A stretch of 64,000 bases of DNA from Pseudoalteromonas rubra (GTDB lineage: Bacteria; Pseudomonadota; Gammaproteobacteria; Enterobacterales; Alteromonadaceae), in assembly GCF_000238295.3 (NCBI RefSeq), contig NZ_AHCD03000035.1, positions 992,001 to 1,056,000 on the forward strand, given 5' to 3'. The position numbers and the translations under genes were made by a program. Below, in pieces: positions 1 through 7,868 of the stretch. Each line of letters begins with the position of its first letter. Positions within the stretch are counted from its first letter, which is position 1. The notes below the pieces were generated by a model. The model saw only the letters and a list, made by a program, of their open reading frames with translations, did no database searches and had not been told where the DNA came from.

Positions 1-49
1 CGACCAATGGATTAAAAGTCCACTGCTCTACCAACTGAGCTAATGACCC
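1..49 (-). tRNA. tRNA-Lys(UUU), partial, cut by window edge
   Basis: The 5' part of a tRNA-Lys gene (acceptor 5' strand, D arm, anticodon arm). The 3' end lies before base 1. Identical to the matching part of the complete units. Confidence 0.93.
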
Positions 50-85
50 GCTCGAAAGTTACTTAAGTTATAGACCAAATTTGAA

Positions 86-161
86 TGGTGGGTCATGATG
101 GACTCGAACCATCGACCAATGGATTAAAAGTCCACTGCTCTACCAACTGAGCTAATGACCC
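86..161 (-). tRNA. tRNA-Lys(UUU), array copy
   Basis: On the minus strand the gene begins GGGTCATTAGCTCAGTTGG and ends with an encoded CCA. The anticodon loop reads CTTTTAA, so the anticodon is UUU (lysine). The T arm has the usual GGTTCGAGTCC. The 7-bp acceptor stem GGGTCAT/ATGACCC pairs fully. This copy serves as the reference for the others. Confidence 0.97.
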
Positions 162-197
162 GCTCGAAAGTTACTTAAGTTATAGACCAAATTTGAA

Positions 198-273
198 TGG
201 TGGGTCATGATGGACTCGAACCATCGACCAATGGATTAAAAGTCCACTGCTCTACCAACTGAGCTAATGACCC
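198..273 (-). tRNA. tRNA-Lys(UUU), array copy
   Basis: Complete copy, same 76 bases as 86-161, followed by the same 36-base spacer. Confidence 0.96.
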
Positions 274-309
274 GCTCGAAAGTTACTTAAGTTATAGACC
301 AAATTTGAA

Positions 310-385
310 TGGTGGGTCATGATGGACTCGAACCATCGACCAATGGATTAAAAGTCCACTGCTCTACCAACTGAGCTAATGACCC
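310..385 (-). tRNA. tRNA-Lys(UUU), array copy
   Basis: Complete copy, same 76 bases as 86-161. Confidence 0.96.
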
Positions 386-421
386 GCTCGAAAGTTACTT
401 AAGTTATAGACCAAATTTGAA

Positions 422-497
422 TGGTGGGTCATGATGGACTCGAACCATCGACCAATGGATTAAAAGTCCACTGCTCTACCAACTGAGCTAATGACCC
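422..497 (-). tRNA. tRNA-Lys(UUU), array copy
   Basis: Complete copy, same 76 bases as 86-161. Confidence 0.96.
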
Positions 498-533
498 GCT
501 CGAAAGTTACTTAAGTTATAGACCAAATTTGAA

Positions 534-609
534 TGGTGGGTCATGATGGACTCGAACCATCGACCAATGGATTAAAAGTCCACTGCTCTACCAACTGAGC
601 TAATGACCC
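534..609 (-). tRNA. tRNA-Lys(UUU), array copy
   Basis: Complete copy, same 76 bases as 86-161. Confidence 0.96.
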
Positions 610-645
610 GCTCGAAAGTTACTTAAGTTATAGACCAAATTTGAA

Positions 646-721
646 TGGTGGGTCATGATGGACTCGAACCATCGACCAATGGATTAAAAGTCCACTGCTC
701 TACCAACTGAGCTAATGACCC
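646..721 (-). tRNA. tRNA-Lys(UUU), array copy
   Basis: Complete copy, same 76 bases as 86-161. Confidence 0.96.
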
Positions 722-757
722 GCTCGAAAGTTACTTAAGTTATAGACCAAATTTGAA

Positions 758-833
758 TGGTGGGTCATGATGGACTCGAACCATCGACCAATGGATTAAA
801 AGTCCACTGCTCTACCAACTGAGCTAATGACCC
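758..833 (-). tRNA. tRNA-Lys(UUU), array copy
   Basis: Complete copy, same 76 bases as 86-161. Confidence 0.96.
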
Positions 834-869
834 GCTCGAAAGTTACTTAAGTTATAGACCAAATTTGAA

Positions 870-945
870 TGGTGGGTCATGATGGACTCGAACCATCGAC
901 CAATGGATTAAAAGTCCACTGCTCTACCAACTGAGCTAATGACCC
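870..945 (-). tRNA. tRNA-Lys(UUU), array copy
   Basis: Complete copy, same 76 bases as 86-161. Confidence 0.96.
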
Positions 946-981
946 GCTCGAAAGTTACTTAAGTTATAGACCAAATTTGAA

Positions 982-1057
982 TGGTGGGTCATGATGGACT
1001 CGAACCATCGACCAATGGATTAAAAGTCCACTGCTCTACCAACTGAGCTAATGACCC
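982..1057 (-). tRNA. tRNA-Lys(UUU), array copy
   Basis: Complete copy, same 76 bases as 86-161. Confidence 0.96.
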
Positions 1058-1093
1058 GCTCGAAAGTTACTTAAGTTATAGACCAAATTTGAA

Positions 1094-1169
1094 TGGTGGG
1101 TCATGATGGACTCGAACCATCGACCAATGGATTAAAAGTCCACTGCTCTACCAACTGAGCTAATGACCC
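1094..1169 (-). tRNA. tRNA-Lys(UUU), array copy
   Basis: Complete copy, same 76 bases as 86-161. Confidence 0.96.
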
Positions 1170-1205
1170 GCTCGAAAGTTACTTAAGTTATAGACCAAAT
1201 TTGAA

Positions 1206-1281
1206 TGGTGGGTCATGATGGACTCGAACCATCGACCAATGGATTAAAAGTCCACTGCTCTACCAACTGAGCTAATGACCC
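1206..1281 (-). tRNA. tRNA-Lys(UUU), array copy
   Basis: Complete copy, same 76 bases as 86-161. Confidence 0.96.
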
Positions 1282-1317
1282 GCTCGAAAGTTACTTAAGT
1301 TATAGACCAAATTTGAA

Positions 1318-1393
1318 TGGTGGGTCATGATGGACTCGAACCATCGACCAATGGATTAAAAGTCCACTGCTCTACCAACTGAGCTAATGACCC
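1318..1393 (-). tRNA. tRNA-Lys(UUU), array copy
   Basis: Complete copy, same 76 bases as 86-161. Confidence 0.96.
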
Positions 1394-1429
1394 GCTCGAA
1401 AGTTACTTAAGTTATAGACCAAATTTGAA

Positions 1430-1505
1430 TGGTGGGTCATGATGGACTCGAACCATCGACCAATGGATTAAAAGTCCACTGCTCTACCAACTGAGCTAAT
1501 GACCC
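1430..1505 (-). tRNA. tRNA-Lys(UUU), array copy
   Basis: Complete copy, same 76 bases as 86-161. Confidence 0.96.
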
Positions 1506-1541
1506 GCTCGAAAGTTACTTAAGTTATAGACCAAATTTGAA

Positions 1542-1617
1542 TGGTGGGTCATGATGGACTCGAACCATCGACCAATGGATTAAAAGTCCACTGCTCTACC
1601 AACTGAGCTAATGACCC
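1542..1617 (-). tRNA. tRNA-Lys(UUU), array copy
   Basis: Complete copy, same 76 bases as 86-161. Confidence 0.96.
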
Positions 1618-1653
1618 GCTCGAAAGTTACTTAAGTTATAGACCAAATTTGAA

Positions 1654-1729
1654 TGGTGGGTCATGATGGACTCGAACCATCGACCAATGGATTAAAAGTC
1701 CACTGCTCTACCAACTGAGCTAATGACCC
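1654..1729 (-). tRNA. tRNA-Lys(UUU), array copy
   Basis: Complete copy, same 76 bases as 86-161. Confidence 0.96.
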
Positions 1730-1765
1730 GCTCGAAAGTTACTTAAGTTATAGACCAAATTTGAA

Positions 1766-1841
1766 TGGTGGGTCATGATGGACTCGAACCATCGACCAAT
1801 GGATTAAAAGTCCACTGCTCTACCAACTGAGCTAATGACCC
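1766..1841 (-). tRNA. tRNA-Lys(UUU), array copy
   Basis: Complete copy, same 76 bases as 86-161. Confidence 0.96.
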
Positions 1842-1877
1842 GCTCGAAAGTTACTTAAGTTATAGACCAAATTTGAA

Positions 1878-1953
1878 TGGTGGGTCATGATGGACTCGAA
1901 CCATCGACCAATGGATTAAAAGTCCACTGCTCTACCAACTGAGCTAATGACCC
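1878..1953 (-). tRNA. tRNA-Lys(UUU), promoter-proximal array copy
   Basis: Complete copy with the same 76 bases. It is the first gene transcribed. The DNA upstream of it (1954 onward) is unique and does not match the repeat spacer. Confidence 0.96.
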
Positions 1954-2000
1954 ACTAAATTGTTTCGCTGCAAGAAGTGTGTAACACTATCGGCTGCTGC

Positions 2001-2036
2001 GGGCGCTTATAATACTTATTTAAAAATCTTGTGCAA
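2001..2036 (-). promoter_or_regulatory. Promoter of the tRNA-Lys array
   Basis: Reading the minus strand: -35 TTGCAC (2031-2036), a 16-base spacer, -10 TATTAT (2009-2014), then a G+C-rich discriminator AAGCGCCC (2001-2008). A GC-rich discriminator is the known mark of stringently controlled stable-RNA promoters. The first tRNA starts about 50 bases downstream. The T- and A-rich DNA upstream could be an UP element, which is an inference. Confidence 0.75.
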
Positions 2037-2111
2037 CCGAAATCGCCTGTTTTTTTCAATTTTCGCGTCTAAGCGCCTAATTTTAAATCACTCTGAGAAA
2101 AATTCAGCCAT

Positions 2112-2867
2112 TTATATTTTGCTGAGTCGTTCTGTCGCCAGTTTTGCCGCTGTGGTACTGGGGTATTCTTTGATTAAATTCTCAAACAGAACCTTTGCTT
2201 CAGCAGATTGCCCCACTTTTTGCAGTAAGGTTCCCAGCTTTAACATCGCATCAGGTCGCTTATTAGAGTCGGCAAACTGATCAACCACTGTGCGGAAGTG
2301 CACCATGGCCTGAGCATCCTGGTTCTTGATGGACTGAAGCTGACCCAGCCAGTAATGTGCATTAGGAATATAAACAGAATTTGGGAACTGCTTTAAGAAG
2401 CCTTCAAATTCAGGAATCGCGGCATCGTAGCGCTTATCCTTCATGATCAAAGCAACCGCTCTGTCATACGCCTCATTTTCAGATAAGTCCGTGCTCACAG
2501 CCTGCGCAGTCGCACTATCAGGCATCACAACGGGTTGCAGCTGCTTGCTTTGCTCATAGACTTGGGTGACACGTGTTTCGATTTCCTGATACAGCTCACG
2601 TTGGCGCTGCAGTACTTTTTCGAGTTTGTAACTTTGTTCCTCTGTCACACCACGGATCTGGCTCACTTCGTCCTGAAGTTGATCAAGTTGCGTTTGCAGC
2701 TCAGCCTGGATCAGGTTGCGGTTACGCATCAGATTTTCAAGCACAGACAAACGTTGTTCAATAGTTTGGGTAGCACCAGCAGCATCAGATACAGCAGCGG
2801 GAGCTGCCCACAATTGGGAGCTCCCGCTGACTAAGATGATGGCTGCCAAAATAGTATTCGGCTTCAT
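2112..2867 (-). CDS. cpoB: Cell division coordinator CpoB (YbgF)
   Basis: Periplasmic TPR protein of the Tol-Pal system. In E. coli it couples outer-membrane constriction to peptidoglycan synthesis by PBP1B. The 251-residue product has an N-terminal signal peptide ending near LWAAPA. A coiled-coil trimerisation region follows (about 30-110, rich in L/Q/E). C-terminal TPR-like repeats then span about 130-250 (motifs YDRAVALIM, YIPNAHYWLGQL, PDAMLKLGTLL). Length is close to the E. coli protein (263). It is the last gene of the operon, 15 bases after pal, and its 3' end lies about 75 bases from the tRNA promoter. Confidence 0.93.
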   Translation of the reverse strand: MKPNTILAAIILVSGSSQLWAAPAAVSDAAGATQTIEQRLSVLENLMRNRNLIQAELQTQLDQLQDEVSQIRGVTEEQSYKLEKVLQRQRELYQEIETRVTQVYEQSKQLQPVVMPDSATAQAVSTDLSENEAYDRAVALIMKDKRYDAAIPEFEGFLKQFPNSVYIPNAHYWLGQLQSIKNQDAQAMVHFRTVVDQFADSNKRPDAMLKLGTLLQKVGQSAEAKVLFENLIKEYPSTTAAKLATERLSKI

Positions 2868-2882
2868 AGCATCTCTTTACAA

Positions 2883-3416
2883 TTAGTATACCAGTACCGC
2901 ACGGCGGTTCTTAGCAAAAGCTTCTTCGTTGCGCGCTTTGTCCATTGGTTTCTCTTCACCGTAGCTTACAACAGAAATCTGGCTGTCAGATACACCCAGG
3001 CTCTGCAGATACTTAGCAACGGCTTTACCACGGCTTTCGCCCAGTGCGATGTTGTACTCAGGCGTACCACGCTCATCGGCATGACCTTCAATCAGTACTT
3101 TTACGCTTGGGTTTTTAACCAGGAAATCAGCGTGTGCTTGCAGCAGTTCTACAAATTCGCTGCGTACTGTAGACCGATCAAAGTCGAAGTATACGATTTG
3201 TTTTTGACGCAACGCTTTATACTTTTCTTTCAGTAGCTCTTCTGCTGATTTCTGAGGCGTCATTGTACCCACGTCAACATTGCTGCCATTGTCAGCAGTA
3301 GCTGCGTTTGTTTCGCTGCCAGCGCCTTCACCTGTGCCCGATGAAGAGCTACATGCAGCCAGCGTCATCACAGGCAACGCGACCAAAAGGGCCTTGAGAG
3401 TTTTGTTAAGTTGCAT
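2883..3416 (-). CDS. pal: Peptidoglycan-associated lipoprotein Pal
   Basis: Outer-membrane lipoprotein that binds peptidoglycan through an OmpA-type domain and contacts TolA/TolB. The signal peptide ends in a lipobox (TLAAC, lipidated Cys22), followed by a Ser/Gly/Asn-rich linker and the OmpA domain from about residue 70. That domain contains FDFDRSTV, EGHADERGTPEYN and ALGESRGKAV, including the Asp and Arg that bind diaminopimelate in the family. The start at 3416 is chosen because it gives the signal peptide directly and has AGGAA upstream. A longer frame to 3479 would overlap tolB and add a non-signal extension. Confidence 0.96.
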   Translation of the reverse strand: MQLNKTLKALLVALPVMTLAACSSSSGTGEGAGSETNAATADNGSNVDVGTMTPQKSAEELLKEKYKALRQKQIVYFDFDRSTVRSEFVELLQAHADFLVKNPSVKVLIEGHADERGTPEYNIALGESRGKAVAKYLQSLGVSDSQISVVSYGEEKPMDKARNEEAFAKNRRAVLVY

Positions 3417-3457
3417 CGAGTATATTCCTATATCTTTTATAAGTCTTACCAGCAAAA

Positions 3458-4816
3458 TTACTGTAAAAATGGCGACCAAGCTGGTGCCTTAACCTGTCCG
3501 TCTAATACCGGCAGGCGAGCCTTGAAGCGGCCATCCATCGACACCAACGCCAGTACCTGCTTATTATTATGCAAGGTACTATAAATAATCATAGAGCCGT
3601 TCGGCGCAATACTCGGTGATTCATCGAGTCTGGTGCGCGTTAATACCTGAAACAGCCCAGAATCCAATTCTTTCTTGGCAATATGGTAACGGCCTAATGT
3701 ACGATTTACCATTACCAGTTGTTTACCATCTGGCGTGATTGACCCGGCTAAGTTCATGTCGCCGTCAAAAGTTACACGCCGTGATCTTCCTGTATCTAAA
3801 TTTAACTTATATATCTGGGCATTACCACCCCTTTCAGATGTATAGACTATTTCTTTGCCATTTGGGTGCCAGGTTGGCTCAGTATCTATACTACGGTGCT
3901 TAGTCAGACGTCTTTCTTTGCGCGTTTCAAGGTCAATCAGATAGACTTCTGTCGCGCCGCCCTTATCTTTTGACAACACGATCAACATTTGTGTGCCGTC
4001 CGGAGAAAATTGCGGAGCACCATTGATCCCGGGATAACTGGTTAAGATCTCACGCTTACCCGTGTAGATATCCTGAATATAAATTTGTGACTGACGATTC
4101 TCAAACGTAACATACGCTAACTTGTTACCATCCGGTGACCAGGCCGGTGACATCAACGGCTCTTTAGAGCGTAACAGCACCTGTTCATTGTAGCCGTCAT
4201 AATCTGCCACAACCAGCTGATAAGGTTTATCCTGCTCTTCACGAACAATGACATAGGCAATTTTAGTACGAAATGCGCCTTTTTCACCCGTCAGAGATTC
4301 GTAAACAACGTCGCTGATCTGATGCGCATAATAGCGAAAGCTCTGCGCATCAATAACACTCTGGCGCGCCTCCAGGACATGATCCTGGCTTTTCATCAAT
4401 TTGCCGTTGGTCATCATGCGAGTTTCCCCACCAGTGATTTGAGCACGGATCACATCGATCAGCTCATATTTCACCAGAAAACGATTCGCTGGCTGTTGAG
4501 TAATGGTGCCCACAACAACGGCTTCGACACCCAGTTCAACCCAGGCGTCGTAATCTACTTCTTCATCCGTTGTCGGTAGCTGAGGCATTTGTTCCTCGGC
4601 CACCGGCTTAAACTTACCACTACGGATCAAATCCGCTGCAATCACTGAACTTAGCTCAGCAGGTGCTTCGCCATTGCCAATGTATTTAAACGGAGCTATC
4701 GCAATCGGTCGGGCACTGTCGACCCCTTCTGTAATTACGATCTCCAGTGCTGCGTAGGCGACCCCCTGCGCAGCGAAAGCCAGAACCAAGAGTAAATTTC
4801 TTAAATGGTTGTACAT
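3458..4816 (-). CDS. tolB: Tol-Pal system protein TolB
   Basis: Periplasmic beta-propeller protein that cycles between Pal and TolA. The 452-residue product has a signal peptide (about 1-22, ending AYA), an N-terminal alpha/beta domain that binds TolA, and a six-bladed propeller. The propeller shows repeated family motifs such as SPAWSPDGNKLAYVTFE, PQFSPDGTQM, PTWHPNGKEIVYTS and PAWSPF. Length fits the family (about 430-450). It lies 9 bases after tolA and 41 bases before pal, in one operon. Confidence 0.96.
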   Translation of the reverse strand: MYNHLRNLLLVLAFAAQGVAYAALEIVITEGVDSARPIAIAPFKYIGNGEAPAELSSVIAADLIRSGKFKPVAEEQMPQLPTTDEEVDYDAWVELGVEAVVVGTITQQPANRFLVKYELIDVIRAQITGGETRMMTNGKLMKSQDHVLEARQSVIDAQSFRYYAHQISDVVYESLTGEKGAFRTKIAYVIVREEQDKPYQLVVADYDGYNEQVLLRSKEPLMSPAWSPDGNKLAYVTFENRQSQIYIQDIYTGKREILTSYPGINGAPQFSPDGTQMLIVLSKDKGGATEVYLIDLETRKERRLTKHRSIDTEPTWHPNGKEIVYTSERGGNAQIYKLNLDTGRSRRVTFDGDMNLAGSITPDGKQLVMVNRTLGRYHIAKKELDSGLFQVLTRTRLDESPSIAPNGSMIIYSTLHNNKQVLALVSMDGRFKARLPVLDGQVKAPAWSPFLQ

Positions 4817-4825
4817 GGTCTTCCT

Positions 4826-5767
4826 TTATAGAGTTGGTTTAATCGTCAGGTTAATATTCTTAAGCTGTTCGAAAACATCTTTATTTTCAGAAACAGGTAA
4901 CGTATCTGCCATTCGTACTGCTCGTAAAGCCGCTTCACATACCAGTTTGTCACCACCGAGTGACTCTGCTTGTGTCACCAGGCCATTGAAGCCCAGACGA
5001 ATATTCAGACGACATTGTTTACCTTTCATTTTTTCGTCGATCAACAGGTTAGATTGGATCCGCTGCATGATCAGTGCTTTGTACTTGTCGACTTCCGTCA
5101 GGATCTGTTGCTGGCGGACCTTGGCTCTGGCGGCTTGTTCCTGCGCCAATTGCTCCTGCAGCAATTGCTCTTGCAAAGCTTTTTGGCGTGCTTCTTCAGC
5201 AGCCTGAGCCTTACGTTTAGCTTCTTCTTCTTGTTGCTTGCGCTTGGCTTCCGCCTGTCTCAACCTGTCTTCCTCAGCTTTACGCTTTTCGGCAGCGGCT
5301 TTAGCGGCCTGCTCAGCGGCATGGGCTTCCTGTCGGGCTTTTTCAGCCTGCTGACGCTCTTTGTTCTGAATTTCCTGGGCACGTTTCGCCTGCGCTTCGG
5401 CCTTACGCTTTTCTTCAAGCTTAGCCAGACGCTGTTGCTCTAGTTTCTTGATCCGACGAGCTTCGGCTTCACGGTCTTTACGTGCCTGAACAGCACGACG
5501 CTCTAAATCACGGATCCGTTTCTCTTCGGCTCGTTTTTGTTGCGCTTCTTTTTCACGAAGCTGAGCAATCTTCTTTTCTACAGCCTGCTGGTCAACCGAG
5601 ATCGCTGACACAGCTTTGGCTTCTTCTATTTCATTAACGGTCGGATTAAGCTGAACTTCCATCACACTGGGGCTGGAAAACTGAAAATTAGCCGTTGCAA
5701 ACAGTAACCCGGCTATAGCGAAATGAAGTAAAAATGACTTAAATATGCCGCTGGTTAAAGCATCCAT
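4826..5767 (-). CDS. tolA: Tol-Pal system protein TolA
   Basis: Inner-membrane protein spanning the periplasm to link the TolQR motor to the outer membrane. A transmembrane segment lies at about residues 9-30. A very long Ala/Glu/Lys/Gln-rich helix follows (about 60-220), then a globular C-terminal domain (about 225-313) with the conserved disulphide-type cysteines (KGQCRLNI, DKLVCEAALRA). At 313 residues it is shorter than E. coli TolA (421), the difference lying in the helical domain. Its start codon overlaps the tolR stop (TAATG), suggesting translational coupling. Confidence 0.93.
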   Translation of the reverse strand: MDALTSGIFKSFLLHFAIAGLLFATANFQFSSPSVMEVQLNPTVNEIEEAKAVSAISVDQQAVEKKIAQLREKEAQQKRAEEKRIRDLERRAVQARKDREAEARRIKKLEQQRLAKLEEKRKAEAQAKRAQEIQNKERQQAEKARQEAHAAEQAAKAAAEKRKAEEDRLRQAEAKRKQQEEEAKRKAQAAEEARQKALQEQLLQEQLAQEQAARAKVRQQQILTEVDKYKALIMQRIQSNLLIDEKMKGKQCRLNIRLGFNGLVTQAESLGGDKLVCEAALRAVRMADTLPVSENKDVFEQLKNINLTIKPTL

Positions 5768-6195
5768 TAACTGTCCTCAAACGATTTAGTCATTAGCCCA
5801 ACAGACGGCACACCGGCATTTTTCAAAAAGTCCATGAGTAACAAAACTTCCTGATACGACACATGCCCTGAGCCTTTAATCATCACCGGGGTCTCCGGGT
5901 TTTGCTGTAACTTCAGCTTAATAATGGCTGCCACTTCGACGGCATCCATTGGTGCTTCCGGATCGGTACCTACTGAGACGTAGTAACGGCCCTCAGCATC
6001 GATACTGGCGATAATGGGTGGCGCATCTTTGGTGTCTACCAGATCTGACTCTTCCATTTGCGGTAAGTCCACTTTAACACCATGCGTGATCAGCGGTGCC
6101 GTTGCCATAAAGATGATTAGCAGCACCAGCATAACATCAATGTATGGCACCACATTGATCTCTGCGACAGGGCGACGCCTCTTATGCTGATACAT
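5767..6195 (-). CDS. tolR: Tol-Pal system protein TolR
   Basis: ExbD/TolR family inner-membrane protein of the proton-driven TolQR motor. Basic N-terminus, one transmembrane helix (about 13-35) carrying the critical Asp20 in PYIDVMLVLLIIF, then a periplasmic domain (about 45-142) ending in the conserved GLMTK. The length of 142 matches E. coli. It overlaps the end of tolQ by 14 bases and abuts tolA. Confidence 0.96.
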   Translation of the reverse strand: MYQHKRRRPVAEINVVPYIDVMLVLLIIFMATAPLITHGVKVDLPQMEESDLVDTKDAPPIIASIDAEGRYYVSVGTDPEAPMDAVEVAAIIKLKLQQNPETPVMIKGSGHVSYQEVLLLMDFLKNAGVPSVGLMTKSFEDS

Positions 6196-6886
6196 TTTGC
6201 TTAGCCTCAGTTAAACTGGCAGCCTGGCGATGCAGAATATTGGCAAACTCTTCCATGAAGTTGATGTAGTTTGACTCCAGCTTTTCTACATTCTTTGCAA
6301 AGCGGTTATATGCCATGACCGCCGGAATAGCCGCAAACAGGCCCATGGCCGTAGCAATCAAGGCTTCAGCAATACCAGGCGCAACCATTTGCAACGTTGC
6401 CTGCTTCACTTCACCCAGCGCAATAAATGCATTCATTATCCCCCAAACAGTACCGAATAGGCCGATGTAAGGGCTGATAGAACCCACCGTTGCTAAAAAT
6501 GACAATCCGGATTCCACTTTCTCAACTTCGCGCGACAGAGCCACACGCATAGAGCGGTGTGTCCCTTCTATGATCATGCTCGCCGATCCCGTGTTTTGTT
6601 TTTTGTGACGTGCAAATTCTTTAAACCCGGATACAAATAGCGCCTCTAAGCCACTAGAGCTGCCCGCTCTGGCCGTAATTTCATTATATAACTTGCCCAA
6701 ATCCATTCCCGACCAGAACTTTTGTTCAAACTTCTTCGCATCTGCCAGAGACTGCGCCAGTATGCTGCGACGCTGAAAAATAATGGCCCATGAAGCAACC
6801 GACATGCCGACCAGTGTCAACATTACAAGTTGCACGAGAATACTGGCTTCTAAAATTAGATCTACGAAATTAAGTCCCGATTCCAC
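6182..6886 (-). CDS. tolQ: Tol-Pal system protein TolQ
   Basis: MotA/TolQ/ExbB proton-channel subunit. The 234-residue product has three membrane spans (about 13-35, 130-155, 168-190). The family signature lies around LATVGSISPYIGLFGTVWGIM and GIAEALIATAMGLFAAIPAVM. The start is a GTG at 6886 with AGGAG nine bases upstream. It is the first gene of the operon. The ybgC thioesterase gene, usually upstream in enterobacteria, is absent and is replaced by nearly 1 kb of non-coding DNA. Confidence 0.96.
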   Translation of the reverse strand: MESGLNFVDLILEASILVQLVMLTLVGMSVASWAIIFQRRSILAQSLADAKKFEQKFWSGMDLGKLYNEITARAGSSSGLEALFVSGFKEFARHKKQNTGSASMIIEGTHRSMRVALSREVEKVESGLSFLATVGSISPYIGLFGTVWGIMNAFIALGEVKQATLQMVAPGIAEALIATAMGLFAAIPAVMAYNRFAKNVEKLESNYINFMEEFANILHRQAASLTEAKQNVSA

Positions 6887-7536
6887 GTTGTTATACTCCT
6901 AGAAAATAATTGTGTTCTCGGCCAAGGCAGCCGTCACCGTATTGACTGTAAGCCAGCAAAAAGGTTCAGGTAGTTTAACCACACTAATAAGGGCTTACAA
7001 TCTCAATGCCGTAAAATCCACTTAAATGCCGATAATTCGCACATTCAGCCCCTTGACGCTTTATTTTGGCCCGATTGACGGACCTATACTTAACATCGGC
7101 GCAAATACAGCTCACACAAAACCCCACCTACATAGCCCACGGTTAGCAGTAAAAACGGCCCATAACAAAGCGAACTTGACCCTTAATTGCAAAGCCTAGC
7201 GCGTGTTTGTGACAGAAAATTAATGTGGTCGGAACAGTACAGCGTTGAGCGTGTTTATTTATTTATGCAACCTGCATAAAAGTAAAGTTTTATTCACTAT
7301 CTCCGAATAAACCCTCAAAAACCGATTGGTAATACCAATTAACAACAAATAATCTAATATTCACAAATTGAGTATAATAAAGACAAATCTTTATTTTACA
7401 TAAACTTACAAAACACCATCAGTTTATGTTTTGTTCAATAAGGGACTGTAAAAACTCATCGCATTAGTTTTTTTTATAGCAAAACTGCAATTTTTCTAGT
7501 TTGATAAAATCCCTCAGTCGCCTTATTATACTCCCC
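6887..7536. other. Non-coding stretch upstream of tolQ
   Basis: About 650 bases with no supportable protein gene. It must hold the tolQ promoter (minus strand), which I could not fix with confidence. A small inverted repeat, ATTGGT-AAT-ACCAAT, lies near 7325-7339. Confidence 0.5.
7501..7529 (+). promoter_or_regulatory. Promoter of putative sRNA
   Basis: A -35 TTGATA (7501-7506), an exact 17-base spacer and a -10 TATTAT (7524-7529), close to the sigma-70 consensus. The preceding DNA is A/T-rich. No protein gene starts downstream on this strand before ruvB, which runs the other way. Confidence 0.65.
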
Positions 7537-7714
7537 GTACTGAGCGAGCAGCATCTCTCAATGCAAATGCACAGTTACTTAGGCCGCAGAAGTCTGATTT
7601 ATTCTGCAGTCATGATGAGGAAGTTTTGGATAACACCTTAATGTACTCATCTGTTCCCTGGATTACTTCCTTCAACTTGTTGTTTTCGCCCGCACACTGT
7701 GCGGGCTTTTTTTT
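7537..7714 (+). ncRNA. Putative small regulatory RNA, about 178 nt
   Basis: Bounded by the promoter at 7501-7529 and a strong intrinsic terminator at 7688-7714, with no protein gene. The transcript start is an estimate from the -10 position. I could not match it to 6S, tmRNA, Spot 42, GcvB or Qrr RNA. Three GGA triplets in or near single-strand-looking stretches (GAGGAAG, TTGGATA, CTGGATT) are reminiscent of CsrA-binding RNAs, but this is weak. A 26-codon ORF (7561-7641) is present with no good ribosome site, so a small mRNA is an alternative. Confidence 0.55.
7688..7714 (+). terminator. Intrinsic terminator of the putative sRNA
   Basis: Stem GCCCGCAC/GTGCGGGC with a 3-base loop, followed by eight T. 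The T-run is only on the plus strand, which fixes the direction. Confidence 0.88.
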
Positions 7715-7868
7715 GTCCGCAGTTTACCCGCACATCAAAATCTTGATCCGCTTAAAATAAATGAAGCAAAATGAGCATGAAATGAATATGAGTACGGAGA
7801 GAGGAGTGTCAGACCCAGGAAGCGCATTGCACGCTGCCTGCAGGTCGTCTGAGGGTGAAGAGTTTGCC

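Larger units (their letters stand above)
1..1953 (-). repeat. Tandem array of 112-bp tRNA-Lys units
   Basis: The stretch is a head-to-tail repeat with a period of exactly 112 bases: a 76-base tRNA-Lys gene (CCA encoded) plus a 36-base spacer. There are 17 complete genes and one truncated by the window start, so the array continues outside. I saw no base difference between units in genes or spacers. It ends cleanly at 1953, where the spacer sequence is replaced by unique DNA that carries the promoter. On the minus strand all units read away from that promoter, so they probably form one long polycistronic precursor cut by RNases E and P. Such perfect identity means recent amplification, gene conversion, or an assembly effect. 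Confidence 0.95.

Noticed and set aside
1..1953. CRISPR-like regular repeat
   Set aside because: The repeat and its spacers are all identical and each unit folds as tRNA-Lys. There are no unique spacers and no cas genes.
1960..2280. Plus-strand 106-codon open frame
   Set aside because: It overlaps the tRNA promoter and the 3' end of cpoB in antisense and has no ribosome site or recognisable content.
7561..7641. 26-codon open frame in the sRNA region as a leader peptide
   Set aside because: No good ribosome site and no downstream gene on that strand that it could attenuate. Kept only as an alternative in the sRNA entry.
7537..7714. 6S RNA, Spot 42, GcvB or Qrr identity for the sRNA
   Set aside because: Characteristic conserved segments of these RNAs were not found by eye.
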